64,000 bases of DNA from Streptomyces tuirus (GCA_018195615.1 JAGTPG010000002.1:1-64000); one strand, 5' to 3'. Shown: positions 8,358-18,227, counted from the stretch's first letter. Notes: generated from the sequence alone by a model not told the origin. Program-made: numbers and translations.

Positions 8358-10474
8358 TCGCGCGGCGCAATGCCAGGCCGGCCGTGAAGGTCGGTGCTCA
8401 CGTCCGGTTCCGAGGCGTGAAGTGGCAAGTGGTCGCCCTTTCGGGCAGGACATCCACCTCCTCGGCCCGGACGGCGGTGGTGAGGTCGTGCTCGCCGGGT
8501 ACCTGTTCGCCGACCCCGGCTTCACCGTCGTCGGGGCTGATGCGCCTCAGGCGGCACCGCAGTGGGGCCTGTTCGAGACCGCCCCCGCCGCGGCGCGTGA
8601 GAAGGCGCTGGCCTGGCAGCGGCACGTGGGGGAAGTCGAATGCGGCCTGCCTGGCGGGCCCGGCAGCGAAGGAGCAGTGCGCGAGCAGTACGACCCCGAG
8701 CGGTACACGCTGGCCGAGCGGGAGCAGGCCAAGGCGAAGGAGCTGACCGCGCTCGGCTTCGGCCGGGTGTCGCGCACCACGGTGCAGCGCATGCGGCTCG
8801 CTTATCGCAAGCAGGGCCTGTGGGGGCTTCTGGACCACCGCACCACGCGCGCTTCCAGCCCCACCGGGCGGGCTGATGAGCGGGTCGTCGCTGCCGTCCG
8901 CGAGGCGCTGCGCCGCCGCCGCGGCCGCTCGAAGGGCACTATCAACGGCCTCTTCCCGCTCATCAATCAGATTCTGGAGGACCGGCACGGTCCCGGGACG
9001 GTGCCCGCGCCGTCCCAGGCCACGCTGTACCGGCTCGTCACCAACCTCGCCCGGCCCGGCGAACTGCCCACCGGGCCCGTCCGGCAAGTACCGGCGAGCG
9101 TCGACGGGCGGGCGTTCACCCCGCTACGGCGCTGCGGCCCGGCGAACAGGTCCAGGTCGACACCACCCGCCTGGACGTCCTGGCCCTCTTCGACGACGGG
9201 CGTCTGGCCCGCCCCGAACTGACCATCGCCGTCGACGTCGCCACCCGTGCCATCCTCGCCGCCGTGCTGTGCCCGAGCGCGACCAAGGCCGTGGACGCGG
9301 CCCTGCTGCTGGCGGAGATGGCCGTCCCCCACCCCACCCGGCCCACCTGGCCCAACATCCTGCGCATGGACCACGCCCCCGCACTCCCCCACCAGCGGCT
9401 GGCCGCGCTCGACGAGCGCCTGGCCGGGGCTGCGGCCCGGCCGGTCGCCCTGCCCGAGACGATCGTCGTCGACCGCGGCAAAGTCTTCGTCTCCGCCGCG
9501 TTCACCGCCGCCTGCGAACACCTCGGCATCAGCGTCCAGCCCGCCCCGCCCCACGCCCCCACCGCCAAAGGCATCGTCGAGCGGACCTTCGGCACCATCA
9601 ACCACCTGTTCTGCCAGCACCTGCCCGGCTACACCGGATCCGACGTCACCCGCCGCGGCCCGACACCGAGAAAGACACCTGCTACAGCGTCCCCCAGCTC
9701 CAGGACCTGCTCGACGAATGGCTGGTGCACTACCACCACCGGCCCCACGAAGGCCTACGCCACCCGATGATGCCCCGCAAAGCGCTCACCCCGAACCAGA
9801 TGTGGGCCGCGCTGGTCGCCGTCGCGGGGTACGTGCCCGTCCCGCTCACCGGCCGCGACTACCTCGAACTGCTGCCCGTGCGCTGGCAGGCCATCACTCC
9901 CGCCGGCATCACAATCCACCACCGCACCTACGACCACGATCTCCTCGCCCCGTACCGCGGCCAGGCCTCCCCCGTCGCCGGCCGGGGCGGGAAATGGGAA
10001 ATCCACTACAACCCCCACGACGTGCGCCAGATCTGGATCCGCCTGCCCGACGGCGAGCTCACCGAAATCCCCTGGATCCACCGCGACCACGTCCACCAGC
10101 CGTTCAACGACCACACCTGGCAGCACATCCGCACCCACGCCCACCACAACAACCACGACGACAGCCAGCAGCACGAGGCCGACCTGGCCGACGCCCTCGA
10201 CCAGCTCATGCGCCGCGTCCACAGCGGCCACGCCACCACCACCGAACAAGCTCTCCTCGCCCGCGCCACCACACTGGCGGTTCCCGCCTCACGGCACCCC
10301 CGATACGGCACCGGCCCCATAACCGGCGAGCCGGCGCAGCACGACGAGTTGGCGCAGCACGGAGAGGACGACAGCATCGACGACCTCGACGACCTCCCCG
10401 ACGACGACACCCGCCCCGCCGCGGCCGCCGGATTCGGGCTCTACGACGCACACGAGGAAGCCGACAAATGGTGA
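8354..10474 (+). CDS. tnsB: TnsB/Mu-type DDE transposase (integrase catalytic core)
   Basis: After adding one base at each of three C/G runs (near 8443, 9122 and 9657) the product is 707 residues. It has an N-terminal DNA-binding helix-turn-helix region (SRTTVQRMRLAYRKQG), an rve-type DDE core with VQVDTTRLD, IVVDRGKVF and GIVERTFGTINH supplying the acidic residues, and a Mu-transposase C-terminal beta domain. TnsB binds the transposon ends and joins the 3' ends to target DNA. The acidic tail (DDSIDDLDDLPDDD) may contact the ATPase. It starts on a GTG overlapping the tnsA stop and overlaps the start of the tniB gene by 7 bases, so all three are co-translated. Confidence 0.8.
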
Positions 10475-11517
10475 ACCCGAACCCGCAGAGTGCGGGCAGC
10501 ACACCAGTCGGCGCCAGCAACAGTGATACGGCCGAGCTGTCCTGGCCCTTGACCACCTGGCAAGGCTGGCACCGCTTCGCCACCACCGAGCCGCCCGCCC
10601 CGCCCCAGCCCGGCGACCCGCCCCGCAGCCGCGACGAACGCCTCGCCTACCACTCCGCGTTCGTCACCATCCGCACCCCCGCCATCAGCCAACTCGCCAC
10701 CCAGGTCCGCACCCTGATGATCCTCGGCCGCCACCAGCGGACCACCGCACGGCCCTCCCTGATCGTCACCGGACCCGCCGCAGCCGGGAAAACCACCGCC
10801 CTGCTGAACGTCGGCCGCGCCTGCCACCTCGCCCACACCCGCACGAACCCGCCCCCGCCCGGGTCAGCCCACGCCACCGCGCCCGTGGCGTACGTTCTCG
10901 TCCCTCCCGGCGCCACCGCGAAAACCCTCATCACCGAATTCGCCCGCTACCTCGGCATCCCCGTGACCACCCGCATGACCCAGACCCAGATCACCGACGC
11001 CGTCTGCCACACCTACACCCAGGCTGGTGTCCAACTCGTCCTCATCGACGAAATCCACCGCCTCAACCCCCGCACCACCACCGGGGCGCAGACCGCCGAC
11101 CTCATCAAAGACCTCACCGAACGCCTGGCCGCCACCTTCGTCTACGCCGGCATCAACGTCACCGACACACCCCTGTTCAGCGGGACGCGCGGCGCCCAGC
11201 TCGCCGGACGGGCCACGCTCGTCGACTGCGGTCCCCTCCCCGCCCGCCACGGCAAACGCGAACCGTTCCGCGACGTCATCACCGACATCGAAAACGCCCT
11301 CGACCTCCACCAGCACAAACCCGGAACCCTCCCCCGGCACGCCCCCTACCTCCACCAGCGCACCGCAGGCCGCATCGGATCCCTCACCCGACTCATCCGC
11401 CAAGCAGCCATCACCGCCATCCACGACGGCACCGAACGCATCACCAAAACCACCCTCGACGCCGTAAAGCTCGACCACCTCGCCGAACAACACAGACGCC
11501 CCACCCGCAGCCGCTAA
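10468..11517 (+). CDS. tniB: TniB/TnsC-like AAA ATPase
   Basis: The 349-residue protein carries a Walker A motif GPAAAGKTT (about residues 105-113), Walker B VLIDEIHRL (about 191-199), and a sensor-like YAGINVTD segment. These belong to the TniB/TnsC AAA+ ATPases, which activate the transposase and communicate between TniQ/TnsD-marked targets and TnsB. The ATG at 10468 overlaps the tnsB stop. The N-terminal 80 residues are proline-rich and probably flexible. Its reading frame is intact, unlike those of the three genes upstream. Confidence 0.8.
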   Translation: MVNPNPQSAGSTPVGASNSDTAELSWPLTTWQGWHRFATTEPPAPPQPGDPPRSRDERLAYHSAFVTIRTPAISQLATQVRTLMILGRHQRTTARPSLIVTGPAAAGKTTALLNVGRACHLAHTRTNPPPPGSAHATAPVAYVLVPPGATAKTLITEFARYLGIPVTTRMTQTQITDAVCHTYTQAGVQLVLIDEIHRLNPRTTTGAQTADLIKDLTERLAATFVYAGINVTDTPLFSGTRGAQLAGRATLVDCGPLPARHGKREPFRDVITDIENALDLHQHKPGTLPRHAPYLHQRTAGRIGSLTRLIRQAAITAIHDGTERITKTTLDAVKLDHLAEQHRRPTRSR

Positions 11518-11961
11518 CCCCACCCACCGGACAAGGCAAAACAGCCCTGACCAGCACAAACACCAAACGAGCCTTTACACGCTAGAACTACCTACAACCC
11601 ACCCCGCCACACTCCACACACAACACATAACCCCAGCTCACGCGCCCTGCCCACCCCGACCCAACCGCCCACACGACTTCTCAGCGAACCCACAACACCC
11701 CGGGCCAGCAACGACCCGGCACACCAACAAACCCCCTCCGAGCGTTACCGAGGCGGCGTTGAACCTCATGGAGGCCGGTCATCTGCGTACGCGAAACCCC
11801 ACCCTCGCGCATCTATGGTTGCGTTAGAGTGGGGGTCACCGACTTAATTGACAACTAAGTCGCAATCTAAATGCGGACGGGGCCCCGCCGCTGGAACGGC
11901 AAGGGCCCCGCATCGTGTCGGATGCCGTCCCCAGCTCACCGGTTTTGAGCTGGGGGCGGTG
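11518..11961. other. Intergenic region beyond the transposition genes; candidate element end and hairpins
   Basis: No gene was recognised. It holds a C-rich AT-poor stretch, then a perfect 7-base inverted repeat CGACTTA/TAAGTCG around a 9-base loop (11840-11862) containing TTGACA, and two strong hairpins: GGGGCCC/GGGCCCC at about 11879-11908, and CCCAGCTCA/TGAGCTGGG at about 11934-11957. The second lies just past the stop of the small minus-strand gene and probably ends its transcription. The right end of the Tn7-like element is expected somewhere here. Confidence 0.4.
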
Positions 11962-12099
11962 TCAGTTCTGGTGCCAGCACCAAGTGCGGACCATCTGACC
12001 CACCCAGAACACGGTCGCCGCCACCGGAGCCATCCAGAGCCGGATGCTTCGCAGCACCCGCTTCCAGCGCACCGACTTTGGCCTCGCGTGCTTCCCCAT
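11962..12099 (-). CDS. Small basic membrane-type protein (45 aa), unknown
   Basis: This short gene encodes a 45-residue protein with a basic N-terminal half (MGKHARPKSVRWKR), one hydrophobic segment (about residues 22-36), and a Trp/Cys/His-containing tail. It is supported by a strong ribosome site AAGGAG six bases before the ATG at 12099 and by a hairpin directly after the stop. It stands alone between the transposition genes and the AbiJ-like gene. I do not recognise the family; similar small basic proteins are common in Streptomyces mobile regions. Confidence 0.55.
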   Translation of the reverse strand: MGKHARPKSVRWKRVLRSIRLWMAPVAATVFWVGQMVRTWCWHQN

Positions 12100-12665
12100 T
12101 GAATCTCCTTCGGGATCGCGGACCGACACCTGGTGTATCGGACCCCGGATCCGTGGACCCGCCAGTGCGGTCCCCTCCGAAGGGTCTTCGCTAGGAAGCA
12201 GACACCAACTTACACGGTGTCAGGGGAAGCCACGGCCGGTTCAGGGAAGGCGAGTTGGCCTTGCTGGCCGGTGAATCAGCCCAGTCGTCAGCGCAGCGTT
12301 ATCCGGCCGGGCGGCCGGGTTCAGCTCGGTCGGATAGCTCGGGTACGAAGATGGTTGGCGCATAACCATGTTCATGGATTCCGGCAATTCGGGCGGCCGG
12401 GCGGCCGGGTAACCCACAGTGAATGAAAACGTGCGATGTGAGGTCCGACACATCTTGGCGTTGTTCAGCGGGCCCTGACTAGTTCGGCGTAGCGCCGGCC
12501 AAATCGCGGGCCGCGGCGGTGGTAGTCGGTGCCGTACCCGGCGACGTAGCAGCTGCTCATCATTACGGTCCATCACGTAGCGCGAGCCCAGCCTCGAGAC
12601 CGCCCAGGGATGGCTGGGGGGGCGACGTCGCCCCGGTGCGGGGTCAGGAGCAGCCGCCGGTGAGG
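12100..12665. other. Non-coding region with repeated GGGCGGCCGG units
   Basis: No gene recognised. GGGCGGCCGG occurs around 12309 and twice in direct succession near 12390-12406. The part at 12100-12240 is the upstream region of the small gene and probably its promoter, with TTGGTGTCTG-type sequence on the minus strand, but the boxes are uncertain. Confidence 0.3.
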
Positions 12666-12697
12666 AGAACCCGCCCGGCTCGCTGCGGAGGCGGGTC
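12666..12697 (-). terminator. Hairpin terminator after the AbiJ-like gene
   Basis: Directly after the minus-strand TAA at 12698, an ACCCGCC/GGCGGGT inverted repeat encloses about 12 bases. It lacks a long T tract, as is common in high-G+C actinobacteria. Confidence 0.5.
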
Positions 12698-13024
12698 TTA
12701 CGTAGTGGGCAGGCGGTCGAGGAGCATGTCGAAGAAGCGGGCGAGTAGAGGCTGGGCGGTTTCGTGGTCGCGGAGTTCGTCGTGGCCGAAGCGGAACACC
12801 TCGTAGCCGCGGAATTTCAGGTCTCGATCCGCGGCCATGGTCGCTGCGTATTTCGCGCTGTCGGGTTCGGTTCCATCGTTGCGTGTGTAGTGCTGCATGC
12901 CGTCGACTTCCAGGACCACGCGCCGGCTTCCTGGGAGCAGCATGAGGAAGTCCATACGCAGGTTTTGCATGGCGTGCGCGCCTCGTTCGCGAAGGGTCTT
13001 CGGGTCCCAGTGCAGCCAGACCTC
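12698..13024 (-). pseudogene. AbiJ-like abortive-infection nuclease, 3' part (split by IS256 element)
   Basis: This is the C-terminal nuclease part of a gene whose 5' part lies at 16610-17654. It encodes EVWLHWDPKT, RMDFLMLLPG, VVLEVDGMQHY and KYAATMAADRDLKFRGYEVFRFG, a pattern fitting a PD-(D/E)xK fold with D and ExDG as active-site residues. Removing the insertion and one copy of the 8-base duplication, plus one C repair, gives exactly 455 codons in frame, so the two halves were one gene of 454 residues. Proteins with this architecture resemble AbiJ-type abortive-infection proteins, though the exact family assignment is tentative. Confidence 0.6.
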
Positions 13025-13930
13025 GGTTGCGTCCTGAGAAGTGGTGTACCGGTTCCCACCTGATCCGGGCGTTTGTCCCGGCGTCGGAGTGAGGGGCCGG
13101 ATAGAAGAACGGCCACCGGCTGATCTTCGAGTTGTCGAGAGCTCGAAGGAGATCAGCACGATGACCGCACCAGACAGTGTGCCCCTGCACGTCCTCGCCG
13201 AGGACAACCTCGCTGCGGCGAGTCCCGATCTGCTGCGCGCGATGGTCAAGACGTTCGCCGACGCGCTCATGTCCGCAGAGGCCGACGCCCTCTGCAATGC
13301 CGAATATGGGCAGGTCAGCGACGAGAGAGTCAACCACCGCAATGGCTATCGCCCGCGCGAGTGGGACACCCGCGCCGGGACCGTCGAGCTCGCCGTTCCC
13401 AAGCTGAGGCAGGGCAGTTACTTCCCACACTGGCTTCTCGAGCGTCGACGCCGGGCCGAGCAGGCCCTGATCTCGGTGGTGGCCACCGCCTACCTGCTCG
13501 GTGTCTCCACCCGCCGAGTGGAGAAGCTCGCCGAGTCCCTCGGGTGACGCAGCTGTCGAAGTCCCAGGTCAGTGCGATGGCCAAGCACCTGGACGAACAG
13601 GTCACCGCCTTCCGTAACCGTCCCCTGGACGCCGGCCCGTACTCGTTTGTCTGGGTCGACGCGCTCACGCAGAAGGTCCGCGAGGGCGGCCGCATCATCA
13701 ACGTCCACGCCCTGATCGCGGTCGGCGTCAACGCCGACGGCCACCGCGAGATCCTCGGCCTGGACGTCGCCACTGCCGAGGACGGCGCAGGCTGGCTGGC
13801 CTTCCTGCGTTCCCTGATCGCCCGCGGCCTGTCCGGCGTCCAGCTCGTCATCTCCGACGCCCACGCCGGCCTCGTCGACGCGATCGGTGCGGTGCTGCCC
13901 GGCGCCTCGTGGCAGCGATGCCGCACCCAC

Positions 13931-16084
13931 TGAAGCCGTAAGGATTCAACACGGTGTTTCGCCGTCCTCTGTGACGGATGCGAGTACGTCGGCGGCCGTT
14001 GCGAAGCGTCGTTCGGCGACTGTCGGGACATATGTGTCCTGTTCGAGCAGAGGACGGACATCGTCGATGGCGTTGCGGATGGTGCCGCGACTGACACCGA
14101 ACAAGTCGGCCAGAGCCTGCTGGTTGCATAGATCTCGCTGGGCCAGGACCGTCGCGAGGATTCGGTCCGCGTCGGTGATCTTTTGACGGAAGATGCCGCC
14201 ACGGGTTCCGGGGCGCCGGTCGCCGCCGCGTTTGCGATGCCGACGTTGTTCGATCGTGGCCTGGTAGGGCACGGTGATCCGGTCGATCAGCGCCTGGAAG
14301 TCCGGCCTGGGCATGCCGGTGAGTGCGGGGTGGGACAGGGTCTGTGAGAGATCCATTCGGCTGGTGGCCGCACCGTCGTTTGCCCAGTCGCGTAGTTCCT
14401 GTGCGGAGGAGAAGTAGTGCGCGGTCTGCGAGACCGTGATCTTTTGCGCGTCTATGAGTGTGCGGGTCTCGCCGATGACCTGGCCGATCGTGACCGGGTT
14501 GATGGCGAGCAGGTCGACCAGAACCTTCTGGGAGCAGACACGGCGCAGGTAGGTCACTGTGACGAGGATGCGGTCGGCGTTTGAGAGCAGGGGCCTGCCA
14601 TGTGCTCCGGGGGCCTTCAGACGTCGGCCGCCGCGCTGCTGGAACTTGCGCTGTTCGGCCTGGGCGGCTTGCGCGGGGGCCAGCCGGGCGCACAGTGCCT
14701 CCAGCTCTGATGAGGTCATGCCGCTCAGACGCGGATCGGCGAGCATTGCCAGAACCTGCGACCTGCTCTTCTCTCGATCGCTCGTGTTGACCGCGCAGTT
14801 GCTGGCAGCGCAGGCCGGGGCGATCGTGTAGTTCCAGGATCCGTGCTGGTCATGGGGTGTGATCGGCAGAGAGTGCAAGTGCTCGCGGCTGACGGAGATT
14901 CCCACCGGGTAGGTCCCGGTGTCCAGCTCGGCGTGAACGCACAGACCGGTGCGGGTGCGGGTCGCGGCGATGCTGTTGACCACGACTTCGTGGCTGGTCA
15001 GGGGCCTACCACGCCAGTTCATGGTGATGTGGGAGAACAGCCGGTGCTCGACCTTGTTCCACTTCGAGGTGCCCGGTGGAAAGTGGCAGACGGTCACCGT
15101 GAGACCCATCTGGGCGGCGAACGCGGCGAGTTCGGCCTTCCATAAGCGGTAGCGGTAGCTGTTGGACCCTCCGCAGTCCGCGGTGATCAACAGTCTGTCG
15201 GCGTCCGGGTAGTCCATCCGCCCGCAGGCCTGCCACCAGCGGCGGATCGACTCGACGGCGAACACGGAGGTGTCGTGATCGGTGCCGACGTTCACCCAGC
15301 CGCTGTCGTGGGCCACATCGTAGATGCCGAAGGGTATCGCCACGTCGACGTCGGGGCCGGTGAAGTAGAAGCTGTGGTCCTCCACCTGCACCGGATGGCC
15401 GGCGGGGCGCCATTGCCGCCCGGGATTCGGCAGCTGCCCCAGCTGTTCCTTCTTCTTGGCATCGATGCTGATCACCGGCTGACCGCCGGACTGGTGCTCC
15501 TTGACCTGCTCGTTGATGTAGCGGAACTGCGCGTCCCGATCGGGGTGCTGCTTGCCCTCCAGCGTCTTGGCGCTGGCCTGCAGGCTGAAGCCCTGCCCTT
15601 TCAGAAGCCGGCCGACGGTCGGAGCGGAGACCGGGTGACCCTGCCGGGTCAGCTCCTCTGCGAGGTTACGCAGGGACTTGGTGGTCCAGCGCAGCGGCGA
15701 CATCGGATCACCCCGCTCGTCCGGTTCCACCAGCTTCAGCAACGCAGGAACCAGGGAGGGATCTTGTTCCTCGGCGGGCTTGCGGCCACCCCGGGGCGCC
15801 GGACGCAGCCGTCCGGCAGCGGATCCCCACCGGCCTCCAGCTCGAACACCCCGTTCCGGGCCGTGCTCTCGCTCACCCCGGCCACCCGCGCCACGGCCCG
15901 TACCCCGCCGTGTCCCAGCAGTCGGGCCTCCTGGGCCAGCATCAGACGTCGCTGACGCTCGTTCAGATGCGGCAGGACGACCTGGAACCGCAGCGCAAGC
16001 TGATCCAGAACGTCGGCGGCGAAGCTCATACCAGAGCAACGATCTTGTCCTATGAAAGCAACGGGTTGATTCTTTACGGCTTCA
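13931..16084 (-). mobile_element. ISAzo13-family insertion sequence nested in the IS256 element
   Basis: Terminal repeats TGAAGCCGTAAGGATTCAAC (left) and TGAAGCCGTAAAGAATCAAC (right, read inward) match at 18 of 20 positions. The element is 2,154 bp and interrupts the IS256 transposase after its CRTH codons. At most one base of target duplication is visible, in keeping with the short or absent duplications of ISAzo13 elements. Confidence 0.85.
13946..16029 (-). CDS. ISAzo13-family DDE transposase
   Basis: With one G added near 15795 the product is 694 residues. The N-terminus (AQEARLLGHGGVRAVARVAG) is a helix-turn-helix; the ISAzo13 core follows with VISIDAKKKEQLG, a segment LLITADCGGSN carrying the second Asp, and HFPPGTSKWNKVEHRLFS carrying the Glu. 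Two further repeats at the C-terminus, each beginning (N/T)DADRIL and each containing a predicted helix-turn-helix, extend the protein beyond the usual length for the family. The ATG at 16029 lies just inside the right end of the element. Apart from the homopolymer frameshift the gene looks complete. Confidence 0.85.
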
Positions 16085-16609
16085 CTACGCGAGGAACTTG
16101 CTGAGCCAGGTCCCGAAGTCGGCCCAGCCCTGGGTGGCCACGCTGCTGCGGACGGTCTTCGAACAGCCCGACACCGACGCGGTCCACGCACAGATGCGAC
16201 ACGTCCTGGACGCGCTGGAAGCCAAGTTCCCCAAGGCCGCAAACCACTTGGACGCTGCCCAGCACGACCTGCTGGCCTTCACCGCCTTCCCGCGCGAGAT
16301 CTGGCGGCAGATCTGGTCGAACAACCCGCAGGAACGGCTGAACAAGGAGATCCGTCGCCGCACCGACGTGGTCGGCATCTTCCCCGACCGCACCGCCGTC
16401 ATCCGGCTCGTCGGGGCGGTCCTGGCCAAGCAGAACGACGAGTGGACCGAGGCCCGCCGCTACATGGGCCGCGAGCTCCTCGCCAAGGCCCGGCTCCACC
16501 CGATCGAGTCAGAAACCGACGACACCGTCCTGCCCACCGAACTCACCGCATAGCCTCAAAGACGAGATCACCGAGTGGCCGTCGATACACCACTCCAGCG
16601 GACGTGACC

Positions 16610-17654
16610 CAGACCTCCGGCAGGAGGGCGGGTACGTCGTTCAAGCTGTCCCAGTTAGCGTGGTGGTAGTGCCAGAACAGGTTCTTCTGCCCAGGGGACC
16701 TTTAGGGCAGGGATGCCTCCATGCGCCTGTAGAGGGACCGCTTCGCCTGCTCCTGATCAGCGATGTCGCGGGTCTCCTGCCACCAGGACAGCAAGTGGCG
16801 CCAGAGCAGTCCCTCTTTGCCGACCGGGCGGTCGTAGACCAACACTTCGTCGGCGCGTTCCGCGACTTCAATGTCGTTGTCGAGGGCGCTGGTGAAGCGG
16901 ATGTCCGGCTTTCCCAAGGTGGCGAAGATGAGATTGCGCGGCCGGCGCGCGGTGCCGCTGCCGTGCTGGACCAGGTGGAACTCGGGGTAGCCGTCTACTT
17001 CTCCGTCCTGGCGCAGCATGGCGCCCACGGGTTGAAGATGCCGGTTGGCGAGCTCGACGAAGCGACGCTGTGCCTGCTCGTCGGGAAGGACGGCTGCGGA
17101 GGCCAGCCCTTCGAGGAAGGCTCCGAAGCGTGGGTGGGGGCTTCGAGGGCGCCGAGTTGTTCGAAGAGTTCCTCGGTCGACCAGTCGCCCTGGAACCTGA
17201 CGACGTGGCGGTTGATCCGGTCGCGGAGGCTGTTGCCAGAGGTGGCCCACCCGCTCAGCGGGTCGTTGTCCAGGTGCCACAGTCCGCCCATCAGTGCCAT
17301 GAAGCGGTCCGGGTAGCCAAGGTGATCAGAGAGATCGAAGTCTCTAGCCAGCTCCCGCCGGGTCCGGCTCGGGATCTGCACGTGGTAGCGGCCGAGCCAC
17401 AGAACGTCCTGCAACGCCATGCGTTCAGCCTGGCCGAGCTCCTCCTGCTCGAGAACGGCGTCGGCGACGTCAGGCAGGCGGTCGTCGGGGCAGGCGTTCA
17501 GGCTGGCCACCAGGCGCTCGTGCTTGGTGTCGCCCACACCGGGCGAGGGAAGGCCGAGGCGCTCGCACAGCGCCGGCAGCTCCTTCGCGGTATAGCGCCG
17601 GTACAGCGTGAGGAGCACGCCGTCGATCAGACTCCGCAACCGAGCCATGTCCAT
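16610..17654 (-). pseudogene. AbiJ-like abortive-infection nuclease, 5' part (split by IS256 element)
   Basis: This is the N-terminal part of the gene whose nuclease end lies at 12698-13024. The N-terminus LRSLIDGVLLTLYRRYTAKELPALCERLGLP is an alpha-helical domain of the kind at the front of AbiJ proteins. A second domain with YEFHLVQH-like and NLIFATLGKPDIRF segments follows. The frame breaks near 17135 and is mended by one C. A TAA at 16702-16704 interrupts SLYRRMEASLP in frame and cannot be cured by a single base, so it looks like a true nonsense change acquired after the insertion. A HEPN gene is divergent on the other side. Loss of this gene means the defence function is not available as read. 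Confidence 0.55.
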
Positions 17655-17765
17655 CTGGCCCCCCATCCCACGATGATGAGCGACGCCCGGACACGATTCC
17701 ACCCCGCCCGTTGCTTGGTCGGCAGACAAATTCGCAGTGCACTCGCACGCCGCCCCTTTACCTTG

Positions 17766-18227
17766 ATGCGCATGTCGCACGAATCGATCCACGAGCACCT
17801 GCTGATATCGGCCCGGAAGTGGGCACGCACGGCCGTCGACGCGTACCTGGAGGAGCCCATCGACCAAGACTTCGCCGTGCACCACATGGCGGTCGCGGTG
17901 GAACACGCCTCCAAGGCGTACCTGGCGTCCATCTCCCCCGTGCTCCTCGCGTCGGAGAAGCAGCCGAGCGTGGACGACCTCCTGGTCCTCAGCGGGAACG
18001 AGGACAAGACGAAGAAGGGCCGCGCCGGGCTCAAGACCATCGGCGGCGAGGGAGCCATCCTCAGGGCAGACCAGCTCCTCGGCCCCAAGCACAAGACGCC
18101 CGCCAGACTCAAGGAACTGCGGGAGTCTCGCAACGGCATCACCCACATGGGGTGGGGCCAGCCCGTGACCGAATGCCGCGAACTCCTGGCTGCGGGCATC
18201 GAGCACATTGGCTTTGTGCGTGACTGA
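17766..18227 (+). CDS. HEPN-domain protein (RX4H motif)
   Basis: The 153-residue protein is almost all helical. HHMAVAVEHASKAYLA (39-54) and RLKELRESRNGITHMG (114-129) are the two core helices, and R122-N-G-I-T-H127 matches the R-X4-6-H motif of HEPN ribonucleases. HEPN proteins are frequent RNA-cleaving effectors in toxin-antitoxin and abortive-infection loci. It is transcribed away from the AbiJ-like gene across a 111-base gap. ATGs at 17766 and 17772 are both possible starts and neither has a strong ribosome site. No antitoxin is evident directly next to it; whether it acts alone or with the AbiJ-like protein is unknown. Confidence 0.6.
   Translation: MRMSHESIHEHLLISARKWARTAVDAYLEEPIDQDFAVHHMAVAVEHASKAYLASISPVLLASEKQPSVDDLLVLSGNEDKTKKGRAGLKTIGGEGAILRADQLLGPKHKTPARLKELRESRNGITHMGWGQPVTECRELLAAGIEHIGFVRD

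Larger units (their letters stand above)
13161..16553 (+). pseudogene. IS256-family (mutator-type) transposase, interrupted
   Basis: The transposase runs from the ATG at 13161 (ribosome site AAGGAG) to 13930 and resumes at 16086. Joined, with one G added near 13543, it is 412 residues, the normal length. Landmarks are the first catalytic Asp in SFVWVDALTQKVRE, the second in QLVISDAHAGL, and the Glu-bearing helix in the third part (NNPQERLNKEIRRR). The insertion falls after the codons for CRTH, between the second and third catalytic residues, so the enzyme cannot be made. A full-length copy elsewhere would be needed to move this element. Confidence 0.85.
13025..16609 (+). mobile_element. IS256-family insertion sequence, interrupted by an ISAzo13 element
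   Basis: The ends form imperfect inverted repeats of about 35 bases: the left begins GGTTGCGTCCTGAGAAGTGG and the right, read inward, GGTCACGTCCGCTGGAGTGG, both followed by TGTA(C/T)CG. The element is flanked by a perfect 8-base direct repeat CAGACCTC (13017-13024 and 16610-16617), the duplication size usual for IS256. Without the nested element it measures 1,431 bp, normal for the family. Confidence 0.88.

Noticed and set aside
9247..10467. Apparent N-terminal extension of the TniB ATPase by about 400 residues
   Set aside because: It is an off-frame reading of tnsB, Pro/Arg-rich throughout. The ATPase starts at 10468.
12241..12576. Minus-strand open frame of 111 codons
   Set aside because: No ribosome site, low-complexity composition, and overlaps GGGCGGCCGG repeats; judged non-coding.
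16995..18206. A 403-residue minus-strand frame starting opposite the HEPN gene
   Set aside because: Only the part from the ATG at 17654 onward has AbiJ-like features; the first part is antisense to the HEPN gene.
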